Positions 22,096 through 34,179 of a stretch of DNA of 64,000 nt are shown piece by piece; position 1 is the stretch's first letter; every line of letters begins with the position of its first letter. The stretch spans positions 309,233,724 to 309,297,723 of the forward strand of contig CM030361.1 of assembly GCA_017893485.1 (NCBI GenBank). The letters run 5' to 3'. This stretch comes from Hemerocallis citrina. Taxonomy: Eukaryota; Streptophyta; Magnoliopsida; Asparagales; Asphodelaceae. The position numbers were made by a program, and so were the translations under genes. The notes below the pieces were generated by a model, which was given only the letters and a program-made list of their open reading frames with translations, was not told where the DNA came from and searched no databases.

Positions 22096-25000
22096 ATGAA
22101 CAACGATACGGAGAGTTCTGCTTGTAATACCCCGCAAAATAGCATATGGCTATTTTGCACTGTAACCCGTACATTAACTGAGTATTGCACACGATTACAT
22201 TTTTCTCCTAGAAATTATCAGTTAAATTGAGAGATTTCAGACATACGGGCTGTTCTGAATCCGATGAAGTAAGCTCGGGATATCTTCTCAATTAAACTGT
22301 AGTTTCGTCCCGATTGTTTCGACCAGACAATTGTCGGGGGGAAGCTGTAATTTCTACGAAGCCTATATTTTATAGATTTTAATATATGGGTTACTTTCAA
22401 TTAAGGCTAGTGCTTGGATTAAATATGAATTGTATTTGTACACTAGGGTTAGAATAGGAATTTGGTGACCTAGGGTTCCTTGACCTAACCTAGGGTTAGG
22501 AACCCTAGTATCACATCATGGCTTGGATCTTGATGAGATCCAATGGTGTGATTAATTCACCATGTGAGAGTTGACCATGAAGAAAGGAAGTTTCCTAGGA
22601 GCTTCAAGGAAGTTTCCAAGAAGCTCCTAGCTTGGATGTGTTGGCACCCATCCCACCCTTCATCCCTTCACCCATTCTACTCTCCATCTCAACCATACAC
22701 CTCACCACCATCCACCCCACACCCACCCCTCCTTAGCCGGCCCATATAAACCCCACCCCCATCTCACTTCACTCCATTTTTTCAAGCTCCATCTATTCTC
22801 CTCCTTAGCTTTCTCCATTCCTCCTTGTTCAAAAAAAATAATAAATATATATTATATAGGAAAGGAAGAAGTCTACTAGAATAGAAGGAGTAGTAGAGAA
22901 GGAGAAGAAGAAGTGTAGGCCAAGGTACACAAGCACAAGGAGCAAAGACAAGCAAGCAAACAAAGCTAGGAGTCAAGCTACAAGGAGATTTTGCAAACTT
23001 CAAGTGAGTGATCTTTTGAACTCTTTGGTGTTTATTTTGTTTTGGTAGAAATGGGTGTGTAGTAGTGATAGTTATGATTTGGTTACCATGATTGAGTATG
23101 AGTAGTGCTAGGAAAAGATAAATTGTATGGTAGAGAATTATTCTTTTGAAGTTTGATTGAGTAGCATGATTGTGAGGGTATATTGGGGAATTTTTTACGC
23201 CCAAACGGTTTGGAATCTTGGGCTAAAATTCTGGGGTATTGTTCTTCTATGTATGTAGAGTATCCATGATTTTTTTCGTAATATTTGGATGCATTTTAGT
23301 AGCCCGAACAGTGGGTCCAAGTCTGGACAGTAAGCAGCCAGAATGGCTGCTGGCTGTGGTGATTTTTGTGCGTCTTTCCGATTTTATATCTCGGAATTGA
23401 CAGGGCATTTTGAGTTGAAAATTTTTGTGGACGCTGTTGTATGTGTCTAAAACCATATTCTTAAACTTCGTATTTTTCCGAGGTCGTTTGATGCCCCGGA
23501 AAAATTGTAGAACGCGACTGGTCCGTAGGTGTCGGCTGAAGCTGACTGCGCTTTGTGCTGAAGTTCAAAAAGCCATAACTTCGTGTACGTTTATTATTTT
23601 GCTACGAAATTTTGGGAATAGCTTGGGATATGAGTCTATTTGATGAATCTCAAATTTTAGAATTTTTAGAAGTCATTTGATGAGGTTTCAAAGGTAAATT
23701 AGTGAGGGGCAGTAAACACCCTGCTGGAAATGAACAGCTGAAATGTAGCTATGTTTGAGGAGTTGTAGATCGTTGTGTGAAATGAATTTGAATATGATTT
23801 TTGGACACGATGAAATGGTATATGTGTAGATAGAGAATCTCAAATTTCATGATCGTTGGACTTAGGGATGATTTACTATTGAATTTTAAAGTAAGGTACG
23901 TTCAGCCTAGTACGAGTTGTCTAGTTCGTGGAGATAGACATTCCTAGGCTTATCTGTTAAGAATTTGGGCGACTGGCCAACTGGAGAATTGCAGTAGGGA
24001 ATCATAACTCTCTAACCCAATTAGGATTTGTAATTCCAGGTTGTAGGCTATAACTTTCCAAGGTGGACAGATTCGGCCTTGTCAATGAAATGTTGCTAGA
24101 AAAATCAACCCTTCCCTTGTGATGCACCCAATAGAAATTGGTGTTTGTGAGAACATTAAGAATTGAATCTGAGGACGTATCCAAATAGGAAGTTAAGGTA
24201 GACAATCCCACCTTCCTATGGGACCCGGAATTGAGTGATTTCGATAACTAAGCGAACTCTTATGACATTGGACAAATACAGCAAGTGTGAAAAGGAACGT
24301 ACTACTAAGAGTATATGAGGGATATTGGATGTCGAAATGATTGAATTTGAGAAAATAGTCAACTGGAAAGTTATAGACTAGGGTCCTACCTTTCCAGAAT
24401 GGGAGATACCAAGCAATTCTGACTTGTGTGCTGGAAATTATGGACATGATGAGTTTAGCAATCTATTGTCTAGACTGACTTCAAGCTTGAGTTAACCCGG
24501 GGACTTGAGTCCTTTAAAAGAAAATTGAGGGAATCATCGACTAGGGGATGGCAACGGATCTCCTCACCTTCTAGGAAATTCTGAGCGTATTGGTTTTCGA
24601 TGAGTGTAGCTGGGATCACAGCTACTGGTATTTCTTGATTGTTCCATCGGACAATTGATGAGGAACCCTCTGCCTACCGCAATATGGTGATCGTGAGCTA
24701 TCAGATTTAAAAGATGGATTTTTAGCATTTTATTCGGAACTTAGGCAAGTTCCTGTGCATGTACTCATGGTGGACATGAGTGAGTTGGGATATAGCTCTG
24801 TTGGATTGTATTGGGTGTCTCGATGCCTGAGTCTGTCAAAAGTCCAGAAAGGATAATTATGTGCATACTTACCTTCACTAAATTGTATTACACCATCAGG
24901 GCACCGTTAGACCACTCGCTGAGGGTCACGAGCCGGGATTATTTTGGGTCGCTGACCTACGAAGGTATTGGGAATCAGTGGATGTGATTCCGGGATGGTT

Positions 25001-28000
25001 GTTACCTTGACAGACCAGTCAGGCTCGACTTTATTAATTGACACCGAGTATGATTGAGTAACAACTTGTTTCCGTGAACTGCATTGATTAGTTTTTCTTT
25101 TATTGTTTCGCTTGAAGACCGAATTGGTGTTAGGGGTGATTCCCTATAATCCAACTTGTTCTGAGAGTTAGCACTAAGTGGTGATACTGGTTGTCTCTTC
25201 CTGTCATTAGGGATACGCACTGCGGTGCGTATCTTGCACTGTTAATTCCTGAAGTACCATGGTAAGAACGGGATGCTGATATTCTGGCGGATCGGGGGTA
25301 TTTTAGGACCTCCGAGGTCGTCATGTTCTATGTTGGTGGACACGAACGGATCAAAAAGGATCTTTGCGCAATGGATATACTTGCGGTATATCTGTAAGTT
25401 CGTCACAGCTTTCGAGGATGGTTCGACGCAGTAATTATTGGTGACTTCGGGGTAGCGCCCCGCATTATTTCTTTTATTTTATTTCCACCTCCTCAACCAT
25501 GTCATACTATCATGAACAGGAAGTAGACCAAATTAGAATGCATTGCATAGCGAGGGTTCTAATCCCTAAACATGGAGACAACGGCTTGATTTGGAAAGTA
25601 TGTAGTATGGGATGCATACATTTCCAAAGTCTCGCTCGCATTAGACTAAGTATGTTGGCTTGACCTGGGTCACATGTAGTATGGGATGCATGTGCATCCA
25701 GAGTCTTGCTGACATTAGATCAAGTGCATCTGTTCTATACTCTGTATTGTTGCATTAGACTCAGGTCATGACATATACGAACACTAGGAAATCAGGATGC
25801 ACGTTGAAATTTCCATTCAAGATGAATTTGTGAGTGTGATCGTTTGAAGATCGTTGTTTCCTTATCAGCATTGCGTCAGTAGAATTACTGACGTACCCCA
25901 CCTTTTAGGTACATGGATATCAGGTCACGAGTATAGGAGAGCACAAGATCAGCAGGGCATCCAAGTAGTGGCAGTATGCACGTCTACCCTTCGAGCGGGT
26001 GCAGAATTATCAGGGTCGCGTAGCAGAAGGCTCAAGCCGAGGGGCAAGTCCCAGAGGGGGCAGATAGACCACTCAACGGAGTTTCGGCAGCTACCAAGGG
26101 ATTGCCGATCTGAAAGACAGCCAATGGCTTCACAAGAAGTGTTTAAGTATTCTTGTAGTCAGTTGTAATAAAATTATGTAATTTGTATTCCTTGTTCAAG
26201 GACAATTTGATATTTGTAATTATTGATGTAACAACTCTGATGGTAATAAAAATGTTTAAATTTCCACGTTATTTACTGTGTTGAGATGCATTTGAAGGCA
26301 ATGATCTTGGTGATGTCACGGATGTCCGATAACGGGAATCCGGGGCGTTACACTGCTGCCGGGGATAATTTTGTGCGGGCAGAACCAATCATTGATTCCA
26401 TGCCGATAGTCGAAGACCATCTGAAACCAAAGTTAGGTATGACATTCCCCACTTTAGTTGAGGCCGAAAAATTTTATTCTGCATATGCTCGTTGTGGGGG
26501 TTTTGCAATGCGTAAGGGTGGGAATAAATTAAAGGGGGGAATGGAAGTAGATAAGTCATATCTCTGTAATAAAGCTGGGTCGTCGCCGGGTCAACATAGT
26601 GATGGTAGACGTGGAATAACCAGTTGAACGGGTTGCAAGGCTTGCGTTCGTATAAAATTGAACGAAACAAGTGATACGTGGGTGGTGTATTCATTTCACG
26701 AAGAACACAATCACAAATTCACCTCACCCGGTAGAAGGCACCTTTTGCCCCGGAACAGGTTCGTGTCAAATACGGACAAAAGGATTATAGACCAAATGAA
26801 CCAAGCTAATATCCAAACATGTCGACAAATGCTCTTCTTCGAAAGTGCTAGTGGTGGTCATGATCAAGTAGGATTCACAGAAAAATATGTTAGAAATTTA
26901 GTTAGAGACTCGCAAGAAGCATTGAAAGGACACGATTTTACAATGCTAATTGATTTTTTCGAATCTAAGAAACAGACGGATCCTTCATTTTTTTATGACA
27001 TTTAAGTCGATCCCGAAGGGCGGTTGTCACATTGTATGTGGGTAGATGGTATTTGTAGGATGAATTACGAAGAATTTGGCGATGTAGTTTGCTTTGATGC
27101 CACGTACAATACGAACCGTTACGGAATGTTATTTGTTCCGTTTGTTGGTGTGAATCATCATTGGCAATCGACTTTCTTAGGAGGTGGGTTCATTCCAAAT
27201 GAGACGGCCTCTTCGTTTGAATGGTTCTTTGAAAAGTGGTTAGGGGTTATGAATCGTGCTCCATCCGGTATTGTCACCGATCAAGACCGTGGGATCGCCG
27301 CCACAGTTAAGAAAGTTTTCCCCCAGACTCAGCATCGTTTTTGTATTTGGTACATTCTGGATAAGTTACCCCAGGAGGTTCGTCTTGGTTTCGATGTCGA
27401 CAAGTTTAGGGAGTCCTTGAAGAATGTAATCTACAATTCGGAATATATACATGAATTTGTAGAAAAGTGGAATATTTTGATTTCGCAATACGGATTAGAG
27501 AGTAACAAATGGTTGAACGATATATTCGATATCCGTGAAAGTTGGGCACCCATCTACGCTAAAGAATCATTTTGGGCCGGCATGTTGAGTAGCCAACGGT
27601 TTGAGTCGGCACATTCTGCTCTGAAGCATCATACAGAAAAAAAGTATTCCCTGCACGAATTTTCCGTCATCTTCGACCGTTTTTTGGGAAGGCAAAGACA
27701 CGATGAATTGAAAGAAAATTATCGTAACCGTGAGAAGAGACCGAAGTTGAAGAGCGAATGGGCTTTGGAGGCACAAATGGCAAAAACATATACTTTGAAA
27801 ATATTTTACAAATTCCAAGATGAAGTCGCAAAAAGCTTCATGTACAATGTGACATTTGTTGTCGATCTTGAGACACCGGATAGTTCAACCTTCCATGTGA
27901 TACTCTGTGGAGAATCAGAACCGGCTCGCCTTCTTCAATTATCCAAAATCAATGGAATTATTACATGTGCATGTCACTTGTTCGAATTTGTTGCCATTCC

Positions 28001-28717
28001 TTGCAGGCATATTTTAGCTGTACTTCGTTTCTCCCATCACACATCCGTCCCGGATGTATATATTAAAAGAAGATGGATTAGGGATGTGATGAGAAGAAGT
28101 TACACATCAGTTCCAACCGAACCCAATACCGAGAATTTTGCTTCTCGATATTGTGAGTTGAGCTACCATGCAAAACAAATTGTCGATCTCGGTTGTTTCT
28201 CCAATGAGAGTTACAAATACACGTTGGAGAATTTGCAGAAGATCATTGACGAGGTTTCTCGGCTACAACCAGGATCAAGTGAACAACCGGAACAGGCCTC
28301 ACAACCACATGATAGTGTCGAAGCTGGAGGTAGTTCACAACCGCATCCAAGTGCACAACCTCATGATCAAGGGAGTGGGCACATACCTACACGCATTAGT
28401 GACCCACAGCAGTGCACGACAAAAGGAATGCCTCACGCCAAAAGATTGAGGCCGATTAGAGAGCAACTCCGCCAAAAAAAATCGAGAAGGTGCCGAATAT
28501 GCGGCATTGTCCAAATGAATCATGATTCAATAAATTGTCCAACTTTATTTGAGGGGTATGACTCGTAACTTTTATGTTTGTCACTCGTTTAAATTTATTA
28601 TACATTATTTATGGCAATTGAGTTTCTTACTAACTAAACCTAATCTTTCAATGAAGGCAAGAAGTAATTCCTTCCGAAGAAGACAGTTCTGAGTCGAGAT
28701 ATGACGATCCACTATGA
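22096..28717 (+). pseudogene. FAR1-type MULE transposase, split by a solo LTR
   Basis: Transposase of the Mutator superfamily, kin to FAR1/FHY3. Exons: 22096-22122 (ATG plus 9 codons), 26358-28555 after the inserted LTR, and probably 28657-28717 (GTATGA donor, GAAG acceptor, ending DDPL-stop). The first codons join in frame across the LTR. Domains in order: FAR1/WRKY-GCM1 zinc finger ('KFYSAYARCGGFAMRKG', YLC, TGCKAC, HNH); MULE catalytic core with first Asp in 'CFDATYNTNRYGM', second in 'IVTDQDRGI' and 'HRFCIWYIL'; SWIM zinc finger CACHLFEFVAIPCRH; Pro/Gln/Ser-rich tail; CCHC-like 'CRICGIVQMNHDSINCP'. Two in-frame stops (TGA 26625, TAA 27003) each look like single C-to-T changes (CGA, CAA), the usual decay of methylated transposons. 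It converges on the PMD gene. Confidence 0.88.
22123..26352 (+). mobile_element. Solo LTR (4230 bp) with CTGCT target duplication
   Basis: Starts TGTAATACCCCG and ends CGGGGCGTTACA, mutually inverse ends. It is flanked by CTGCT at 22118-22122 and again at 26353-26357. No gag/pol lies between and no second LTR is present, so this is a solo LTR left by LTR-LTR recombination. It holds a promoter-like region with 'ccatataaaccccaccccca' near 22740, and 'gtatgggatgcatgtgcatc'-type motifs near the 3' end. It splits the FAR1 transposase nine codons after its ATG. Confidence 0.9.
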
Positions 28718-29019
28718 ATTGTAATTTTTAAAATGTAATTGTTTGGTATATTTAAAACTCTTCATGCCACTTGGTTAATTACCTTTGATTGGTAACTGTA
28801 AATGTACTTCTCGAGACATAAGTGTTGTTTGTTTGTGTCGTTTGTTAATACTGTTGTGGTACACAAATATTGGTTTGTTACTCAAATGTATCAGCTGTAG
28901 TTGTATCTGTATTTGTAATTTTTTTTTTAAACGACAACGGCCTTGGTTATTTCATGAATTTGGTTTTTCATTCAATATAACTAGTTTAAAAGGAGTTGAT
29001 AACCTTAGGTTGTTGTTTA
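28718..29019. other. 3' flank of the FAR1 gene leading into array 1
   Basis: AT-rich 3' untranslated-type sequence. A first diverged 'gacaacggcc' motif appears at about 28935, before the regular array. Confidence 0.5.
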
Positions 29020-29715
29020 CAGCAACGGCCTAGGTGATAATCCAAAAATTTAAGGTTTGGGGGCCTGGTTGGGTGCTCTCTGACTTGGAGAACACAAAGG
29101 GATCAACAAGTCAGAGAGCAATCTAATTTTTGATAAATAACTAAAGCCGTTGTCTCAGACAACGACCTAGGTTATAGTCAAAAATTTGTGATTTTGGGGG
29201 TACTCTCTGACTTGGAGAACACAAAAGGATCAACAAGTCAGAGAGCAATCTAATTTTTGATAAATAACTAAAGCCGTTGTCTCAGACAACGGCCTAGGTT
29301 ATAGTCAAAAATTTGTGATTTTGAGGATGCTCTCTGACTTGGAGAACACAAAAGGATCAACAAGTCAGAGAGCAATCTAATTTTTGATAAATAACTAAAG
29401 CCGTTGTCTCAGACAACGGCCTAGGTTGTAGTCAAAAATTTGTGATTTTGGGGGTGCTCTCTGACTTGGAGAACACAAAAGGATCAACAAGTCAGAGAGC
29501 AATCTCATTTTTGATAAATACCTAAAGCCGTTGTCTAAGACAACGGCCTAGGTTATAGTCAAAAATTTGTGATTTTGGGGGTGCTCTCTGACTTGGAGAA
29601 CACAAAAGGATCAACAAGTCAGAGAGCAATCTCATTTTTGATAAATACCTAAAGCCGTTGTCTAAGACAACGACCTAGATTATAGTAAAAAATTTGGGAT
29701 TTTGGGGGTGCTCTC
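29020..29715. repeat. Hairpin tandem array 1, period 127 bp
   Basis: 'tgctctctgacttgg' starts recur at 29074, 29201, 29328, 29455, 29582 and 29709, exactly 127 bp apart. Each unit has hairpin A, GCCGTTGTCTCAGACAACGGC (perfect except the central base), and hairpin B, TGCTCTCTGACTTG...CAAGTCAGAGAGCA with a ~19-nt loop. The last unit fades after hairpin A. Copies differ by few bases, so amplification is fairly recent. Confidence 0.9.
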
Positions 29716-32700
29716 TTCACTCTTTACGTACAGTCTCTGTGGAAATTTATACAAAAGATAGATGATCTACACTTGTATATCTTTCCGCTATATTTTTTTT
29801 AAGTGCCGATTACTACCACCTTTCAAACCAATATATAATCATGGTGGTTAAATATGTAAAAAAATGATAAAAAATAATTCATAATCATCCATTTTTTGGT
29901 TTTTACAATTTTCTCTTCACTCTTTGGTACAGTCTCCCTCGAACTATATACAAAAGACAGATGATATTCGCGTATCTATTGTTTATAATTTTTTTATTAC
30001 GTTACAATTTTTTTCCTCTCTCTAACCAATATAAAATTATTAAGGTAATATGCTTGAAAATAATTCTGAGTTATATAAAGGAGTAAGTTTACATGTATAA
30101 GGTTAGGGTTAAGGTGAAGGTTATGAATTTTTTGATATATGGGTTTACATGTGTGGATGTACATATTGTTTTTTCAATATATAGGCTACACGTGGGGATC
30201 TACATGTTGTTTAGCTTGGTGCTTGTTCCCATTTAGGTGTATGTTGAAAGTCTGCTGGCATGTGATTTTGTTGAGCTTAACAACAAGGAAGAAACATACA
30301 AAACAACAGCCTTGTTGAGTCATAATGGCAAAACATGGAAAGTTGGGTTAATTAGAGTAGGGCAGAATCACATGTGTGCATTGGTGGAGAGAAGTGGAGA
30401 GAATTCACAGGTTCTAATAAGCTAGAAGTAGGATATATGTTAGTGTTCCATTACAAAGGGAATATATTCCATTTTTTCCTGTTAATTTTATTACGTTTGT
30501 GATTTTTTTTAGTATGATATATAATCTATTTGATTATGCTAATACAATGCCTACATATCCAAAAAATATATATCGGGTTGGTTTACAAGTATAAGGTCAA
30601 GGTTAAGGTTAGGGTTGTGCTAACCCTACGTTAACCCTAACCCTAACCCTGAACCCTACTCTGCTAACCTTACAATAACCCTAACCTGACGTTAACCTTA
30701 ACCCTAACCTACATATAACTTTTATTAATTTCCCGTTTGGTTATATACAGAATATGTATATTTTTTTTGCTTTTTGGAACTTAATGCCTGTCTACTCCCA
30801 ACAACCACAAATTAATGATAAATCAAAACCAGACTTTACCACAAATGTTTCTCTTGCAATAACCTGAACCCTATAATAACCCTAACCAAACCCCTAACCC
30901 CCGCTAACCCTAATCCTTCCCGTAACCCCCTTTAACACTAATTACCAAACTTGTATATTGTATAGGTATATTTGTTTGTTTGCCCATTACTTCCACCATT
31001 CAAAGTGTCTCGAAGAACTGCACACAATTACTTCACGACGAGATTCCACATCCCAAATTTCCACAGAAGCAACAGTTTACATGTAGTGTTTGAGAGTAAT
31101 ATATGAAATTTTTTGGAATACTCTTCACATTGGTTTATACATGTGGTCAAATATACATGTGGCTTTCTGTTACGGTTTCCCAATACATGATGGTCCCTAT
31201 TTAGGCCATTTTTTTGCCGAAAATAATCAGATCCAGTTCTTTTTGGCCAAGTATTTTGATCTGATTACTCTCCGCCCAATAGCGAACCGAATCTTTTTTA
31301 TTTTTGATTTCTTCTTGCCCATCATAATTATTGGATATTTTTGATATCCACATGTGACTTTTTCAATTTTGGCCTTAGACTACATGTGGGGATGTACACA
31401 TGGTTTTTCCCATATTTAGGGTACATGTGGTGATGTAGTTTAGGTTTTTTCCATATTGAAGTGTCTGCAATAATTATCCTTCTTGGTCTCTAACTGCATC
31501 TTCTTCCCTTCTGTCACTATTAACAGAGGATCTGCACCACTCTGTACATGTGAGAATCAAAAAAAAAATTGTCTGCTCTTTCATTGTACATGTGGATTTT
31601 TCCAAGTATGGTCCACATGTGGGGAGCTACATGTGGTTTTTCTTTACATGTGGGGTTTTACCTTATTGGTTTTTTCAATGATGAACTTGTGGAAATTTAT
31701 ACAAAAGATAGATAATCCACACTTGTATATTGTATAGGTATATTTGTTTATTTGCCGATTACTACCACCTTTCAAAGTGACTCGAAGAACTGCACACAAT
31801 TACTTCACGACGAGATTCCACATCCCAAATTTTCACAGAAGCAACAGTTTACATGTAGTGTTTGAGAGTAATCTATGAACTTTTTTGGAATGCTCGTCAC
31901 ATTGCCAAAAAAAAAATTCAGATCCAGTTCTTGTTGGCCAAGTAGTTTGATCTGATTACTCTCCGCTCAAACAACGAACCGACACTTTTTAATTTTTGAT
32001 TTCTTCTTGTCCATCATAATTACCTGGTTACATGTGGTTTTTTCCCCATATATTGTGATGAAATTTAGGTTTTTCCGATATTGAACATGTGGTTTTTTCC
32101 AAGTATGGTCCACATGTGGGAAGCTACATGTGGTTATCCTTTACATGCGGGTTTTTACCTTATTGGTTTTTTCCATAATGAACTTGTTCTACTACATGTG
32201 ATCACACCTCTTCTTCCCAGTTGCATGTATGGTGAATGTCTTCAGGAACGTCTTCATTGTAAACAATGTAAAACGATTTTGTACATGATATTTTATTATT
32301 CAAAAAATTAATAATATATAACCAAAAAAACCAAAAAATATAATATATTCTTTAGTTACGTGCCTAAAAATGGAATTGAATAATCAATATAAATAAGAAA
32401 ATATTCATATGAACGTCTATTTTGTAGAGTTCAGAAGGCAGTGCACGTAAAGAGTGGAGAGACACATGTCATTAATGATAGAACTTAAATATCCATAAAC
32501 TCTCTACTGGAAACTTATTACCTATCTACTCCCAACTAAAAATAATCCAACCCTAACCCCTACAATGAAGTCAAACCAAACCACTAACCTTACAATAACC
32601 CTAACCCTACCCTTAACCCCCTTTAGCACTAACCCTAGCCCTAGCCCTAACCCTAACGAATCAAATAGCAAAGTGTTTTTAAAAATATTTTCTGAGTTGT

Positions 32701-32865
32701 TATGTACATATTAAAATGACGTGATTATGTAGTGGTTAGTTAGGTGTTACCAAATTATAAAAAAAAAATTTAATACTGTTATACAAGCCAAGTTCTCATC
32801 TGTCTTTTGTATACAGTTCCACAGAAATTGTTCATCAAGGGTGAAAAGAAAATTGGAAAATGCAA
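29716..32865. repeat. MULE interior: telomere-like, ACATGTGG-rich and duplicated sequence
   Basis: Non-coding-looking spacer between the two arrays. It holds clusters of aaccct/agggtt (30100-30120, 30597-30720, 30858-30935, 32545-32660), scattered 'acatgtgg' motifs (about 30140-32200) and an internal duplication: 30952-31330 resembles 31719-32005 ('cgaagaactgcacacaatta', 'gagattccacatcccaaatt'), and 31594-31690 resembles 32085-32180. A short open stretch (30237-30425) has 'NGKTWKVGLIRVGQNHMCAL', faintly like a B3 domain; I do not call it a gene. Confidence 0.65.
30597..30720. repeat. Interstitial telomere-like repeat block
   Basis: Degenerate CCCTAA units ('gttaaccctaaccctaaccc', 'ttaaccttaaccctaacc'), preceded by 'aaggttaaggttagggttg' in the opposite sense. 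Units are mostly 6 bp (CCCTAA), not the 7-bp plant telomere CCCTAAA. Further blocks lie at 30858-30935 and 32545-32660. Confidence 0.7.
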
Positions 32866-33905
32866 ACAACCAACTAATTTTTGGCCTACAAACTAAGGCC
32901 ATTGTTCGAGACAACGGCCTAGGGTATGAACATTATATTGAGGGGTAATCTTTGACCAGTTGCTATTTTTAAAAACCAACAAGTCGAGAGCATTACACAA
33001 TCTCTATTTTTTTCACCTACAACTTAGGCCGTTGTCTCCAACAACGGCCTTGGGTATTTATAAAGTGGAGCTGCTGTCTGACTTATTGGTTATTTTTAAA
33101 GCCAACAAGTCAGAGAGCAAGACAATTTTTCTATTTTTTTCACCTACAACTTAAGCTGTTGTCCCCAACAACGGCCTTGGGTATTTATAAAGTGGAGCTG
33201 GTCTCTGACTTGTTGGCTATTTTTAAAGCCAACAAGTCAGAGAGCAAGACAATTTTTCTATTTTTTTCACCTACAACTTAGGCCGTTGTTCCCAACAACG
33301 GCCTTGGGTATTTATAAAGTGGAGCTGCTCTCTGACTTGTTGACTATTTTTAAAGCCAACAAGTCAGAGAGCAAGTCAATTTTTCTAATTTTTTCACCTA
33401 CAACTTAGGCCGTTGTCTCCAACAACGGCCTAGGGTATATATATAAACTGCAGTTGCTCTCTGACTTGTTGGCTATTTTTAAAGCCAACAAGTCAGAGAG
33501 CACAACAAATTTTGTATTTTTTTCACCTACAACTTAGGCCGTTGCCTCCAACAACGGCTTAGGGTATATCTATAAACTGGAGCTGCTCTCTGACTTGTTG
33601 GCTATTTTTAAAGCCAACAAGTTAGAGAGCACAACAAATTTTGTATTTTTTTCACCTACAACTTAGGCCGTTGTCTCCAACAACAGCCTAGGGTATATCT
33701 ATAAACTGGAGCTGCTCTCTGACTTGTTGGCTATTTTTAAAGCCAACAAGTCAGAGAGCACAACAAATTTTGTATATTTTCCTACTACAACTTAGGCCGT
33801 TGTCTCCAACAACGGCCTTAGGTATATGTTTAAACTGGGTATATCCAAAAACTGGAACAAGTATAATTTTCTATAACCTAGGCCGTTGTTTGGGGCCACG
33901 GCTTA
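32866..33905. repeat. Hairpin tandem array 2, period 127-129 bp
   Basis: 'aacttaggcc' starts recur at 33021, 33148, 33275, 33402 (127 apart), then 33531, 33660 and 33789 (129 apart), after a diverged first unit at about 32890. Hairpin A is AGGCCGTTG-TCTC-CAACAACGGCCT; hairpin B has 19-bp arms, GCTCTCTGACTTGTTGGCT...AGCCAACAAGTCAGAGAGC, with an ATTTTTAA loop. It has the same two hairpins and nearly the same period as array 1, but the spacer sequence is different. Confidence 0.9.
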
Positions 33906-34179
33906 GGTTTTAAAAAAAAAACCTACATTCATACAGAGCAGCTGAAGCTGCTACACTTGTACACATCACCAAATTCCAAACACTTTGCCATCACCTACAT
34001 TCTCCGACTAAATACATATATACAACCACCAAAATTACCCACAATAATTGACTGAGAAATTAATAACAACAACATCAACTACACTTACGCTTAAGAACCA
34101 CATTATCCAATAATTAGTTACAACATGTTAAAACCCACAAAATCAGTAAAAGAAAATTACAACCTCCAAAATGCATTGG
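33906..34179. other. 3' flank of the PMD gene
   Basis: AT-rich sequence between array 2 and the PMD stop codon; no other feature seen. Confidence 0.5.

Noticed and set aside
22782..23204. 140-codon minus-strand frame in the first solo LTR
   Set aside because: Low-complexity, hydrophobic and Leu/Ser-rich, no domain; lies in LTR sequence.
30237..30425. B3-domain gene fragment
   Set aside because: 'NGKTWKVGL' is suggestive, but the frame is only 62 codons, lacks the rest of the B3 fold and has no splice context.
29020..33905. CRISPR-like array (regular repeats and spacers)
   Set aside because: Repeats are longer (127 bp) and the 'spacers' are also repeated; plant nuclear context with no Cas genes. 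It is a transposon-internal tandem array.
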